A stretch of DNA of 64,000 nucleotides from an uncultured Clostridia bacterium (GTDB lineage Bacteria; Bacillota; Clostridia; Oscillospirales; Acutalibacteraceae): positions 1 to 64,000 of the forward strand of contig CALWIZ010000003.1 of NCBI GenBank assembly GCA_944380885.1. Direction: 5' to 3'. The translations under genes were made by a program, and so were the position numbers. The notes below the pieces were generated by a model. That model searched no databases, was not told where the DNA came from, and saw nothing but the letters and a program-made list of their open reading frames with translations. Shown piece after piece: positions 16,633-24,229 of this stretch (within the stretch, counting starts at the first letter, position 1; each line of letters opens with the position of its first letter).

Positions 16633-17334
16633 ACGGAACTTAATCAAAATATTTCAAGAATCAGAAAAGAACGCGGACTGTCGCAGGAGGCACTTGCCGA
16701 AAAGTTATCCGTTTCAAGACAGGCTGTATCAAAATGGGAAACAGGAGAGGCTGTTCCTGAGCTTGCAAAGCTGATAATGCTTTGTGACGTGCTCGATGTC
16801 AGCATGGATGAGCTTTGCGGAAGAGAGAAATTTGAGCAAGAAAGCACGGTTATAACACAGTCGTCTAAACATACCGGCCGGCGCACCGCAATAATTATAA
16901 TTTCAGTTATCGCGGCTCTTCTGCTCATAATCGGGGCGGCGATTGCGCTTCACATTATTTCGATATACACAGTCTATACAACTGACGACACAGAAATGAT
17001 TCAGCCGTATATAACCGACTATTCTGTCACTTCAAACGGAAATCATCAATATGAATTCAGATATTTTATGACTGAAAATCCGGATGACTGTGAATATTAT
17101 CTCACAGTGGAAAACAACAACACCGGAAATATAGAACGCTATTATTCAAATTACGAATCAGGGCGCTGTCTCTTTAAAATTACGCTTAAAGAATATAACG
17201 ATTATACCCTGTCCGCTCTCATAGTTGATAAAGAAACAAAAGATAAGCGTTCGGTACCGCTTGTTATGATTTCGGTCGGAAATAATTCATATACGGAAAA
17301 CGATATGCTTAAAAAAAATTCAACTAATAGCTAA
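16633..17334 (+). CDS. membrane-bound XRE family regulator, probable ACG start
   Basis: A 233-residue protein: N-terminal helix-turn-helix (~1-65, SQEALAEKLSVSRQAVSKWE), a transmembrane helix (~82-108, IIIISVIAALLLIIGAAIAL) and a 120-residue outer domain rich in Tyr, Asn and Asp. Such regulators may sense a signal outside the cell. The reading frame and homology begin ELNQNISRIRKERG, where relatives begin M-x-LNQNI; the codon here is ACG (16633), 8 nt after a perfect AGGAGG. No ATG, GTG or TTG is available in frame before the HTH. Either ACG is used at low efficiency or an ATG-to-ACG change has silenced the gene. The next in-frame ATG (16777) would destroy the DNA-binding domain. Confidence 0.75.
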   Translation, partial: TELNQNISRIRKERGLSQEALAEKLSVSRQAVSKWETGEAVPELAKLIMLCDVLDVSMDELCGREKFEQESTVITQSSKHTGRRTAIIIISVIAALLLIIGAAIALHIISIYTVYTTDDTEMIQPYITDYSVTSNGNHQYEFRYFMTENPDDCEYYLTVENNNTGNIERYYSNYESGRCLFKITLKEYNDYTLSALIVDKETKDKRSVPLVMISVGNNSYTENDMLKKNSTNS

Positions 17335-17386
17335 ACATTCTCCTTCTCCCTTCTGTATACAAAGTCAGTGAATATTTTTACAATAT

Positions 17387-17458
17387 TAAAAAACCACCTT
17401 TTGATATGCCCCGAAAAGTCAAATACTCTCGGAAAAGCAAATCAAAAGGTGGTTTTTC
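17387..17458. terminator. long hairpin terminator between convergent genes
   Basis: AAAAACCACCTTTTGAT pairs with ATCAAAAGGTGGTTTTT (17441-17457) around a 35-nt internal part. The A/T arms give a T-run on both strands, so it can end both the XRE gene and rpsT transcripts. Nothing else was recognised between 17335 and 17551. Confidence 0.7.
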
Positions 17459-17551
17459 AATTAAAATCAAAGTTCTGAATATGTGACGGAAAGACTCCGT
17501 TTTACAATCAAAGTGCATAACGCCTGATATTGCCGGAATCACAAGCTGTCA

Positions 17552-17815
17552 TTAAGCCTTGACTTTATTGTAGCGTGTAACAAGCGCTGATTTCTTTCTC
17601 GCGGCATTATTCTTATGAATAATTCCCTTAACAGCAGCCTGGTCGATCTTCATAACGGCAGCCTTAACTACTTCTGCCATATCGGCTGAATTAGCATCAA
17701 TAGCGGCATCGGCTTTTTTTACTGCGGTTTTTAAAGCAGAACGGTAAGCCTTATTATGCTCATAATTTGCCTTGCTGACCAAAACACGCTTCTTAGCGGA
17801 TTTAATGTTCGGCAT
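17552..17815 (-). CDS. rpsT: 30S ribosomal protein S20
   Basis: An 87-residue, lysine-rich S20 that binds 16S rRNA early in 30S assembly. It starts MPNIKSAKKRVLVSKAN and has the helical hairpin with KGIIHKNNAARKKSALV near the C-terminus. ATG 17815 follows GGAGG by 7 nt; the frame stays open further upstream, but that sequence is not S20-like. Downstream is the long convergent terminator. Confidence 0.96.
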   Translation of the reverse strand: MPNIKSAKKRVLVSKANYEHNKAYRSALKTAVKKADAAIDANSADMAEVVKAAVMKIDQAAVKGIIHKNNAARKKSALVTRYNKVKA

Positions 17816-17927
17816 TATGACACCTCCTAACATTTTTCTCACAGTACAAATAATAATACCACAAACAAAGCTGAAATGCAATAGTTTTTTTGATTTTTGG
17901 TTTCTTTTTTTACATAAAAGCGCCGTG

Positions 17928-18881
17928 TTACTTATCGTCACAGCAAGGGTCGGCGGGCGGCTTGGGAACAGGCTTCGGTGCCGGCTTGGTAATATCCCCG
18001 ATGCCTGTTGTTTCAGTAAACAGCACATTGCTTGAAACTGCGTTTACGGCGTCGGTTGGAATAATCAGCTTCGCGGCGGTACTGTTCGAAAGGCTGACAA
18101 GCGCCTCATAGCGTTTGAGCTCAAGCACCGCGTTGTCCGCTCCCGCTTCCTTGATTTCACGGATACCGTCGGCTTCCGCTTTTTTCTTTAAATATATCGC
18201 CTTTGCTTCACCTTCTGCTCTGGCAATTCTGGCGTCTCTTTCGCCTTCAGCGGCAAGTATCATTGCCTGCTTGTCGCCCTCTGCCCTCGTGATTGCTGCC
18301 GCCTTATGGCCCTCAGCCTGAAGCAGCGTTTCTCTGCGTTCACGCTCAGCCTTCATCTGCTTTTCCATCGCGTTCTGTATTTCGGCGGGCGGTATTATAT
18401 TTTTAAGCTCTACACGGTTTACCTTTATGCCCCACTGGTCGGTTGCCTCGTCAAGTATAGAGGTCATTTTCGCGTTTATAGTGTCACGCGAGGTAAGAGT
18501 ACCGTCAAGCTCAAGCTCACCTACTATATTACGAAGCGTCGTAGCGGTAAGGTTTTCAAGCGCGCTTATAGGATTTACAGCTCCATAAGTGTAAAGCCTC
18601 GCGTCAAAAATCCTGAAATAAACAACTGTGTCTATCTGCATAGTAACGTTATCTTTGGTTATAACAGGCTGAGGAGGCGAGTCTATCACCTGTTCTTTAA
18701 GCGTTATCTTCTTTGCAATTTTTTCTATTATCGGGATCTTTACATGAAGTCCCGCTCCCCATGTGGTTTTGTACTTGCCCAGAATTTCAATTACATATTC
18801 CGTTGCCTGCGGAACAATTCTGACGTTGGCGAAAAAAAGAATAGCAATGATTATGCCCGCGATTATTAAACCCCATTCCAT
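17928..18881 (-). CDS. SPFH/band 7 stomatin-like membrane protein (QmcA type)
   Basis: A 317-residue SPFH protein. A single N-terminal membrane helix (residues ~4-20) is followed by the band 7 domain (~25-180, with VIDSPPQPVITKDNVTM and RNIVGELELDGTLTSRD), then a long Ala/Glu/Lys/Arg coiled coil (~180-265, repeated AEGE and AEGD). The tail is proline-rich and ends CCDDK. These proteins oligomerise as rings or rafts in the inner membrane, often with an NfeD partner; none is adjacent here. CGGAGGG SD before ATG. The next upstream gene on the same strand is a hypothetical, 18 nt away, so the two are probably cotranscribed. Confidence 0.9.
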   Translation of the reverse strand: MEWGLIIAGIIIAILFFANVRIVPQATEYVIEILGKYKTTWGAGLHVKIPIIEKIAKKITLKEQVIDSPPQPVITKDNVTMQIDTVVYFRIFDARLYTYGAVNPISALENLTATTLRNIVGELELDGTLTSRDTINAKMTSILDEATDQWGIKVNRVELKNIIPPAEIQNAMEKQMKAERERRETLLQAEGHKAAAITRAEGDKQAMILAAEGERDARIARAEGEAKAIYLKKKAEADGIREIKEAGADNAVLELKRYEALVSLSNSTAAKLIIPTDAVNAVSSNVLFTETTGIGDITKPAPKPVPKPPADPCCDDK

Positions 18882-18899
18882 AAAAATACCCTCCGTTTT

Positions 18900-19646
18900 T
18901 TATTTTATAAGAGCCGCTGTCAGCTTTTTGCTCTTGGGAAATACCTTTATGAAGTTTTCTACCGATGAAAGAAAATGCTTATCCTCTTCAAGCATTGATT
19001 TGAGCGCCTCAAACGCCTTTTCATCTTTATACGAGGCTGCACAAAGCACCGCTATAAGGGTATTGACGGTATCCTTGTCGCCCTTGACGTACATATCCTC
19101 AAGCAAATCAAACAGCTTTTTTATCTGCTTCTTGTTTCCGGATAAAAGCACGCTCTTAATCTGCGGGACAAGAAATTCTCCGAAAAAGTTGAGGTACAGG
19201 AAATTTCCGTTTTCGGCTATGTGATTTTTATATTCGTCTTTAAGCGTGGGGAAAAAGTCAAGCATTTTCTTAGTAAATCCGGTGATTGTGAAGCTTCCGC
19301 CCTTTGAAACCGAAGGAAGCTCAATATCTGTATTTGAAGCCGAGCGTTTAATTCTTATACCCATATTCTTGCGAAGAGAACCTACAAAATCTATTCCGAC
19401 CGAAACGGCATCCTTCGCGTTTTGAGAATCGTCAAACAGCCATGCGTTTATTTCAGCATAATCTCCGATTTTACCGTCTTCAATATCCGCTACCGACAGC
19501 GTATACATCTGACGTTCCTCGTCGTATGCGACTTTTACCGATTTTGTTTCGTTTTTATAGCTTCCGTCATCTTTAAGCACAAAATTGTGTTCCTCAAGAA
19601 ACGGCTGCATTTCCTCGATTACTTTCTCATAATATCTGTTATCCAA
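18900..19646 (-). CDS. conserved hypothetical protein
   Basis: A 248-residue soluble protein I do not assign. Residues ~1-105 are mixed alpha/beta, with a YDEERQMYTLSVADIEDG stretch; residues ~115-248 are helical with GNFLYLNFFGEFLVPQIKS, a short motif reminiscent of repeat-like helical domains. No signal peptide or membrane helix. The start appears to be TTG (19646), with a weak GGATG SD and a clear promoter GTGACA-17-TATAAT just upstream. It is probably cotranscribed with the downstream stomatin-like gene. Confidence 0.7.
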   Translation of the reverse strand: MDNRYYEKVIEEMQPFLEEHNFVLKDDGSYKNETKSVKVAYDEERQMYTLSVADIEDGKIGDYAEINAWLFDDSQNAKDAVSVGIDFVGSLRKNMGIRIKRSASNTDIELPSVSKGGSFTITGFTKKMLDFFPTLKDEYKNHIAENGNFLYLNFFGEFLVPQIKSVLLSGNKKQIKKLFDLLEDMYVKGDKDTVNTLIAVLCAASYKDEKAFEALKSMLEEDKHFLSSVENFIKVFPKSKKLTAALIK

Positions 19647-19681
19647 TTATATTCACATCCAAACAAATTTTATACAGCTTT

Positions 19682-19710
19682 ATTATACATTATTAAAAGC
19701 CGTTTGTCAC
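19682..19710 (-). promoter_or_regulatory. promoter of the hypothetical/stomatin operon
   Basis: GTGACA (19710-19705), 17-nt spacer, TATAAT (19687-19682) on the minus strand; divergent from the rsmA promoter 11 bp away. Confidence 0.6.
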
Positions 19711-19720
19711 CAAAAATTTA

Positions 19721-19749
19721 TTGCAAGCGCAAAATAATTAAAGTATAAT
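19721..19749 (+). promoter_or_regulatory. promoter of rsmA
   Basis: TTGCAA (19721-19726), 17-nt spacer, TATAAT (19744-19749), 30 nt before the rsmA start codon. Confidence 0.75.
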
Positions 19750-19779
19750 ATCAATATAAATTATTACAGGAGTACACTG

Positions 19780-20625
19780 ATGGATCTTGCAGATATAAAT
19801 ACAATACGCTCACTACTTGACAAAAACGGTTTTTCCTTTAAAAAATCTCTGGGACAGAATTTCCTGATTGACCCTGATGTATGCCCCGCTATGGCTGCCG
19901 CCGCCTGCGACAAAGATACCGGTGTAATAGAAATAGGTCCGGGAATAGGCGTGCTTACAGCCGAGCTTTCAAAGACCGCTAAACGCGTTGTAGCGGTCGA
20001 GCTTGATGAACGGCTTAAAAAAATACTGCCGATAACACTTGCCGACTGCAAAAACACCGAGATAATTTACGGTGACATAATGAAAATGGATATAAAAGAA
20101 CTGATTGAAGAAAAGTTTTCGGACTGCGCAAAAGTCGCTGTATGCGCCAATCTCCCCTACTATATAACATCGCCGATTGTTATGGGGCTGCTTGAAAGCA
20201 GATTGCCTGTAGACAATATTACCGTTATGGTTCAGAAAGAGGCGGCGGAGCGTCTTTGCGCAAAAGTCGGAACAAGAGAGGCCGGTGCGGTAAGCGTAGC
20301 GGTAAGCTATTACTCAGAGCCCAAAATTCTTTTTGAGGTTCCGAGAACCTGTTTTATGCCATCTCCGAAGGTAGACTCGGCGGTTATAAAGCTGAAAATA
20401 CGCGAAAAACCGCCGGTAAACGTAAACAGCGAGGATCATTTCTTCAGGCTTGTAAAGGCCTGCTTTGCGCAGCGCCGCAAAACGCTTGTGAACACAGTTT
20501 CAAACACAGCCGGTATAGAAAAAGAATATGTAAAAAAAGCGCTGGCAAAACTCGGACTGCCGGAAACAGTACGCTCCGAACAGCTCACTCTCAATAATTT
20601 GGCAGAGCTTTCAAACCTGATTTAA
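19780..20625 (+). CDS. rsmA: 16S rRNA dimethyladenosine transferase
   Basis: A 281-residue KsgA/RsmA methyltransferase that dimethylates two adjacent adenosines in the 3' hairpin of 16S rRNA using SAM. It shows the N-terminal KKSLGQNFLID, motif I EIGPGIGVLT (~52-61), the acidic VVAVELDERL, and the catalytic NLPYYITSPI (~124-133), with a C-terminal helical domain ending in RKTLVNTVS. AGGAG before ATG. It is the first gene of a short plus-strand pair with the CmpB-like gene. Confidence 0.95.
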   Translation: MDLADINTIRSLLDKNGFSFKKSLGQNFLIDPDVCPAMAAAACDKDTGVIEIGPGIGVLTAELSKTAKRVVAVELDERLKKILPITLADCKNTEIIYGDIMKMDIKELIEEKFSDCAKVAVCANLPYYITSPIVMGLLESRLPVDNITVMVQKEAAERLCAKVGTREAGAVSVAVSYYSEPKILFEVPRTCFMPSPKVDSAVIKLKIREKPPVNVNSEDHFFRLVKACFAQRRKTLVNTVSNTAGIEKEYVKKALAKLGLPETVRSEQLTLNNLAELSNLI

Positions 20626-20671
20626 GCCGATTCCGCTTATCCGGCAAGCATTATATCAAAAGGGGAAAAAT

Positions 20672-21643
20672 ATGCAACTTAAAACACTTGAAAATCTGAC
20701 CGATGAAATCCTTGAGTTTGAGCAGAAAGAAAATGAAAGATATTCCGAACTTTACGGCAAACTCGCAAATCAAAGCACTATGTCCGAAAATGAAATAGAA
20801 ACGCTTTCTACCGAGGTTAATGACGAAATAACATCTCTTGAAAAAGCGTCCTCAAATTTAAGAAAAGGTCATTTATGGGCATCAAAACAGGCAGACGAGC
20901 TTAAAACACGATTAAACGAAGGCAGAAAAAGCGAAAAAAAAGGACGTCTGCTTCGCCGCGCGCCGGCAAACTCCGTAATTGACTATGAAGAAAGTAAGCT
21001 AAACAATTTCGCCGCCGGAATCAATTTTTATAAAATCGCTATTATCTGCATATCCGGAAGCTTTGCAGGAGTTATAATCGAGATGCTGTGGTGTCTTATA
21101 AGAAACGGATATATAGAAAGCCGCGCCGGACTTGTTTACGGTCCGTTCAACCTCCTCTACGGAGCTGGCGCCGTGGCAATGACCTTAATGCTTTACCGTT
21201 ACCGCAACCGCAGCGCTTCCATTTCACTCATAGGCGGAATGGTGGTTGGCAGCATAATTGAGTATGTTCTTTCATGGGCGCAGGAAGCACTGTTCGGTTC
21301 TACTTCGTGGGATTACAGCGGTATACCGTTTAATCTTAACGGACGGATATGCTTGCTTTATTCATTCTTTTGGGGAATACTCGGCGTTATGTGGATAAAA
21401 AGCATTTATCCGAGAATAGCGAAGCTGATTCTGAAAATTCCGAATAAAGCCGGTAAAATACTGACTTGGGCATTTACAATTTTCCTTATTTTTAACGCTG
21501 TAATGACTTTCGGAGCGGTTTGGCGCTGGTCTGAAAGAGTACATAACCAGCCTTCCTCATCGTTTGTCGATGATTTCTTTGATAAAAGGTTCCCCGATTC
21601 AAGAATGGAGCGTATTTTTGCAAATATGGAATTCGGTGATTGA
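20672..21643 (+). CDS. CmpB-like putative ABC-transporter type IV membrane protein with coiled-coil N-terminus
   Basis: A 323-residue membrane protein. Residues 1-~95 are charged and helical, probably a cytoplasmic coiled coil. Residues ~115-290 carry about five transmembrane segments and the conserved signatures of PF06541: GPFNLLYGAGAV, a YVLSWAQEALFG stretch, SWDYSGIPFNLNGRICLLYS and FFWGILGV. The family name suggests transport, but no function is proven and no ATPase is adjacent. GGGG SD before ATG. No clear terminator separates it from the convergent permease gene 20 nt away. Confidence 0.8.
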   Translation: MQLKTLENLTDEILEFEQKENERYSELYGKLANQSTMSENEIETLSTEVNDEITSLEKASSNLRKGHLWASKQADELKTRLNEGRKSEKKGRLLRRAPANSVIDYEESKLNNFAAGINFYKIAIICISGSFAGVIIEMLWCLIRNGYIESRAGLVYGPFNLLYGAGAVAMTLMLYRYRNRSASISLIGGMVVGSIIEYVLSWAQEALFGSTSWDYSGIPFNLNGRICLLYSFFWGILGVMWIKSIYPRIAKLILKIPNKAGKILTWAFTIFLIFNAVMTFGAVWRWSERVHNQPSSSFVDDFFDKRFPDSRMERIFANMEFGD

Positions 21644-21663
21644 TTCGGTGTTAAATCAGAATT

Positions 21664-23064
21664 TTATCGCTTAATATCCGGATTTTTCTTGTAAAAAACC
21701 GCACCGATAAACATTATAACAGCAAAAACAATCAGATAAGCGGCGACCGGGAAAGAAAACTCACCCTTTTCCGCCGCAACATTATAAGAATGTATCCCGT
21801 GCGCGTACACCGCGGCGAATACCATAAACAAACAAGCTATAACCGAAAGCAGAGACATTGCGATATTTTTGAAAATGCCCTGCTTTCCTTTTTTCACCAT
21901 ATACATTATGAGTATCGGTATATAAAAAGCGTATATTGTGACTATGGGAAGCTCCGATGAATCAAAGCTGAAGAAGCCGAATATGGGCTCATTCAAATTC
22001 GCGCCGTAATAATAAAGAAGCCAGCCTGAGCATAGTATCAGCGCGCAGACCGCTGAGCTCATGGGCATATTTGTTTTTTGGTCTACCTGTGACAGTATCT
22101 TTGACGCAGGTCCGTGGCCGCGCACCGCTATTGAGTACATTCCCCGCGTACTCGCGAGCATAAGACCGTTCAGCGTTCCAAGACAGGAAATCACTATAAA
22201 CAGATTGAATACCGTTCCGGCTACCGGTCCGAACATTCCGGTAAAAGCCGCGGTGGAGCCCTCATGCCGCAGTATATCTACGCTTGCCGCTCCAGCAAGA
22301 CCGATATAATAAAGAATGTAAGCGAGTATTATTATCAGCGCGCCGCCCGTAAGAGCTATCGGCAGATTGCGTTTGGCGTTTTTAAGCTCTGCGTTTATTG
22401 ACGTGGCTATAATCCAGCCCTCGTAAGCGAAAGCCGAAGCCACTACCGCCGCGAAAATTCCCGACGAGCCGCTGCCGGAGCCGGCGCTTTCCCATGTTCC
22501 GAAAGCGTCCGCCATATTGCCGTTTATGATCCCCGCAACCGTTCCCACAAGCGCCATTACAGCAATAGGAATAAGCTTGATTACAGTGGTGCTCACCTGA
22601 ATATGCCCGGCTATTTTCGGCGAGACAGTATTTACCGCGTACGCCATGCACAGATAGAATCCGGCGAGCGTCATACAAAATCCGCCCGACGAATCAGACG
22701 AGCCGAAAAGCGTAAGCGTATACCTTGCCGAAACCCATGCCAGCACCGATGTCATTCCCGGATAATAAATTGTGGTCATAAACCAACCTACAAAATAGGC
22801 GTATTTTTCGCCCACAGACGCCTCAGCATAATCCACTATACCGTTGACCTTTTCATACTGTGAAGCGAGATTTGAAAAGGTAAGAGCGCATATTACCATA
22901 ATCGCTCCGCCTATAAGCCACGCAATTATGCCCATGGGCATATTGCCGTCAGTATAATTAAGTATATCCTGCGCTTTAAAAAATACGCCGGAACCTATTA
23001 CTATTCCTATTACCATACAAACAGCGGTAAACAATCCATATCGCTTTTCAAGTTTATTTTCCAT
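21664..23064 (-). CDS. APC family amino acid permease
   Basis: A 466-residue, ~12-helix amino acid/polyamine transporter. The N-terminus has the family hairpin GIVIGSGVFFKAQDIL (~20-35), the discontinuous helix that binds the substrate backbone. Later helices are GAIMVICALTFSNLA, AVVASAFAYEGWIIATS and the C-terminal KKGKQGIFKN loop. It resembles L-type exchangers such as SteT; the substrate cannot be told. CGGAG SD before ATG. The gene lies downstream of the dut terminator and is probably separately transcribed. Confidence 0.88.
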   Translation of the reverse strand: MENKLEKRYGLFTAVCMVIGIVIGSGVFFKAQDILNYTDGNMPMGIIAWLIGGAIMVICALTFSNLASQYEKVNGIVDYAEASVGEKYAYFVGWFMTTIYYPGMTSVLAWVSARYTLTLFGSSDSSGGFCMTLAGFYLCMAYAVNTVSPKIAGHIQVSTTVIKLIPIAVMALVGTVAGIINGNMADAFGTWESAGSGSGSSGIFAAVVASAFAYEGWIIATSINAELKNAKRNLPIALTGGALIIILAYILYYIGLAGAASVDILRHEGSTAAFTGMFGPVAGTVFNLFIVISCLGTLNGLMLASTRGMYSIAVRGHGPASKILSQVDQKTNMPMSSAVCALILCSGWLLYYYGANLNEPIFGFFSFDSSELPIVTIYAFYIPILIMYMVKKGKQGIFKNIAMSLLSVIACLFMVFAAVYAHGIHSYNVAAEKGEFSFPVAAYLIVFAVIMFIGAVFYKKNPDIKR

Positions 23065-23090
23065 TTTTTCTCCGTTCCGTAAACAAAAAT

Positions 23091-23133
23091 AAACACGGTA
23101 TATTATTCAAAAATAGTATGCCGTGTTTTTCTT
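23091..23133. terminator. terminator at the end of nrdD-nrdG-dut
   Basis: AAACACGGTAT pairs with ATGCCGTGTTT (one G-T pair), directly after the dut stop on the minus strand. The plus-strand side has the better T-run (TTTTTC), so it may act in both directions. Confidence 0.65.
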
Positions 23134-23136
23134 TAT

Positions 23137-23577
23137 TTATTTTTTTCCTGTTGAGCCGAAACCGCCTTCGCCTCTCTCGGTGTCTGAAAGCTCGTCGCAT
23201 TCGATAAATTCGGCTGAAAGAAACGGTGCTATTACAAGCTGGGCTATTCTCTCTCCGTCCGCTATTTCCTGAACCGAAGCCGAATGATTGTGAAGCGACA
23301 CCATAACCTCTCCCCGATAATCGCTGTCTATCACGCCGACCTTATTGGCAGGCGCAAGTCCCCGCTTGGTGGCGATTCCGCTCCTTGCGTACACAAGTCC
23401 CGCGTAGCCCTCCGGTATTTCAACTGCAAGCCCCGTATGTATCATCTTTGTTTCGCCCGGCTCAAATAATATCTTATCACCGCCAGTAAGAGCGTATAAA
23501 TCCGCTCCCGCGGCGTACTGTGAACCGTATGTCGGTTCGTGGGCGTTTTTATCGAGCTTTTTGAAATTTACCTTCAA
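23137..23577 (-). CDS. dut: dUTP diphosphatase
   Basis: A 146-residue trimeric dUTPase that hydrolyses dUTP to dUMP and keeps uracil out of DNA. All five motifs are present: AAGADLYAL, ARSGIATKRG, GVIDSDYRGEV, a GERIAQLVI strand and the C-terminal GFGSTG P-loop-like arm that closes over the triphosphate. The start is TTG (23577), supported by AGGA upstream and by the family N-terminus. It is the third gene behind nrdD and nrdG, linking dNTP synthesis with dUTP removal and thymidylate supply. Confidence 0.95.
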   Translation of the reverse strand: MKVNFKKLDKNAHEPTYGSQYAAGADLYALTGGDKILFEPGETKMIHTGLAVEIPEGYAGLVYARSGIATKRGLAPANKVGVIDSDYRGEVMVSLHNHSASVQEIADGERIAQLVIAPFLSAEFIECDELSDTERGEGGFGSTGKK

Positions 23578-23629
23578 CTTCCTGTCCCCTTAACCTGCGC
23601 CCGGCTTCTTAGCTTTTATGACGCGGTAT

Positions 23630-24172
23630 TTATTTGTAAATATCTCCGCTTCCCATTTCGCGGCGCCATATACCGTCAAGCCAGACAACACTGCCAGCCT
23701 CAAGCGATTTTTTCACATCTATTATGCGCTGATTTGATGAGCCGCGGAAAATAAGGTCGGCGCTTTTAAGCTCCTCGACAAACTTACCGTCCACCAGTAC
23801 ATCAATATATTTAAGCATTTCTTTCGCGGTTTCCTGCTTTAGAAGCTCTTCAAACTGAAATCCGGTATAGCACCATACCTGCTTTTCAGGGTATTTCTGC
23901 TTTGCTTTTTCAAGCAGATCCGTAAGCGCCGCGCGGTTTTCCGGCTCAAACGGCTCTCCGCCTAAAAGCGACAGACCCATTATATAATCTTTGCCGAGTT
24001 CTGTCAATATTTCGTTTTCCACATCGCTTGTAAAGGGATTGCCGTAAGAAAAATCCCATGCTTCGCTGTTAAAGCAGTTTTTGCAGCGGTGACGGCAGCC
24101 GCTCACAAAAAGTGAGACCCGTACCCCCGGACCGTTCGCAATATCAAATTTTTTCAGTGCAGCGTAATTCAT
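23630..24172 (-). CDS. nrdG: anaerobic ribonucleotide reductase activating protein (radical SAM)
   Basis: A 180-residue radical SAM activase that installs the glycyl radical on NrdD. The 4Fe-4S motif is CRHRCKNC (C-x3-C-x2-C, residues ~27-34), followed by the SAM-binding GGEP (LSLLGGEPFEPEN). GGGAG SD before ATG. Sits between nrdD and dut, separated from nrdD by a perfect hairpin. It requires strictly anaerobic conditions. Confidence 0.95.
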   Translation of the reverse strand: MNYAALKKFDIANGPGVRVSLFVSGCRHRCKNCFNSEAWDFSYGNPFTSDVENEILTELGKDYIMGLSLLGGEPFEPENRAALTDLLEKAKQKYPEKQVWCYTGFQFEELLKQETAKEMLKYIDVLVDGKFVEELKSADLIFRGSSNQRIIDVKKSLEAGSVVWLDGIWRREMGSGDIYK

Positions 24173-24196
24173 AAGTTTCTCCCTGCACCGAAATTC

Positions 24197-24224
24197 ATCC
24201 CCGTTTAAAAACTTAAACGGGGAT
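24197..24224 (-). other. intercistronic hairpin between nrdD and nrdG
   Basis: A perfect 12-bp inverted repeat (24197-24208 with 24213-24224, 4-nt loop). No T-run follows on the minus strand, so it is more likely an RNA stability or partial termination element that would set different NrdD and NrdG levels. Confidence 0.55.
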
Positions 24225-24229
24225 ACAAA

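Noticed and set aside
17816-18028. N-terminal extension of S20
   Set aside because: The extra sequence overlaps the 3' end of the stomatin-like gene, and the true ATG has GGAGG.
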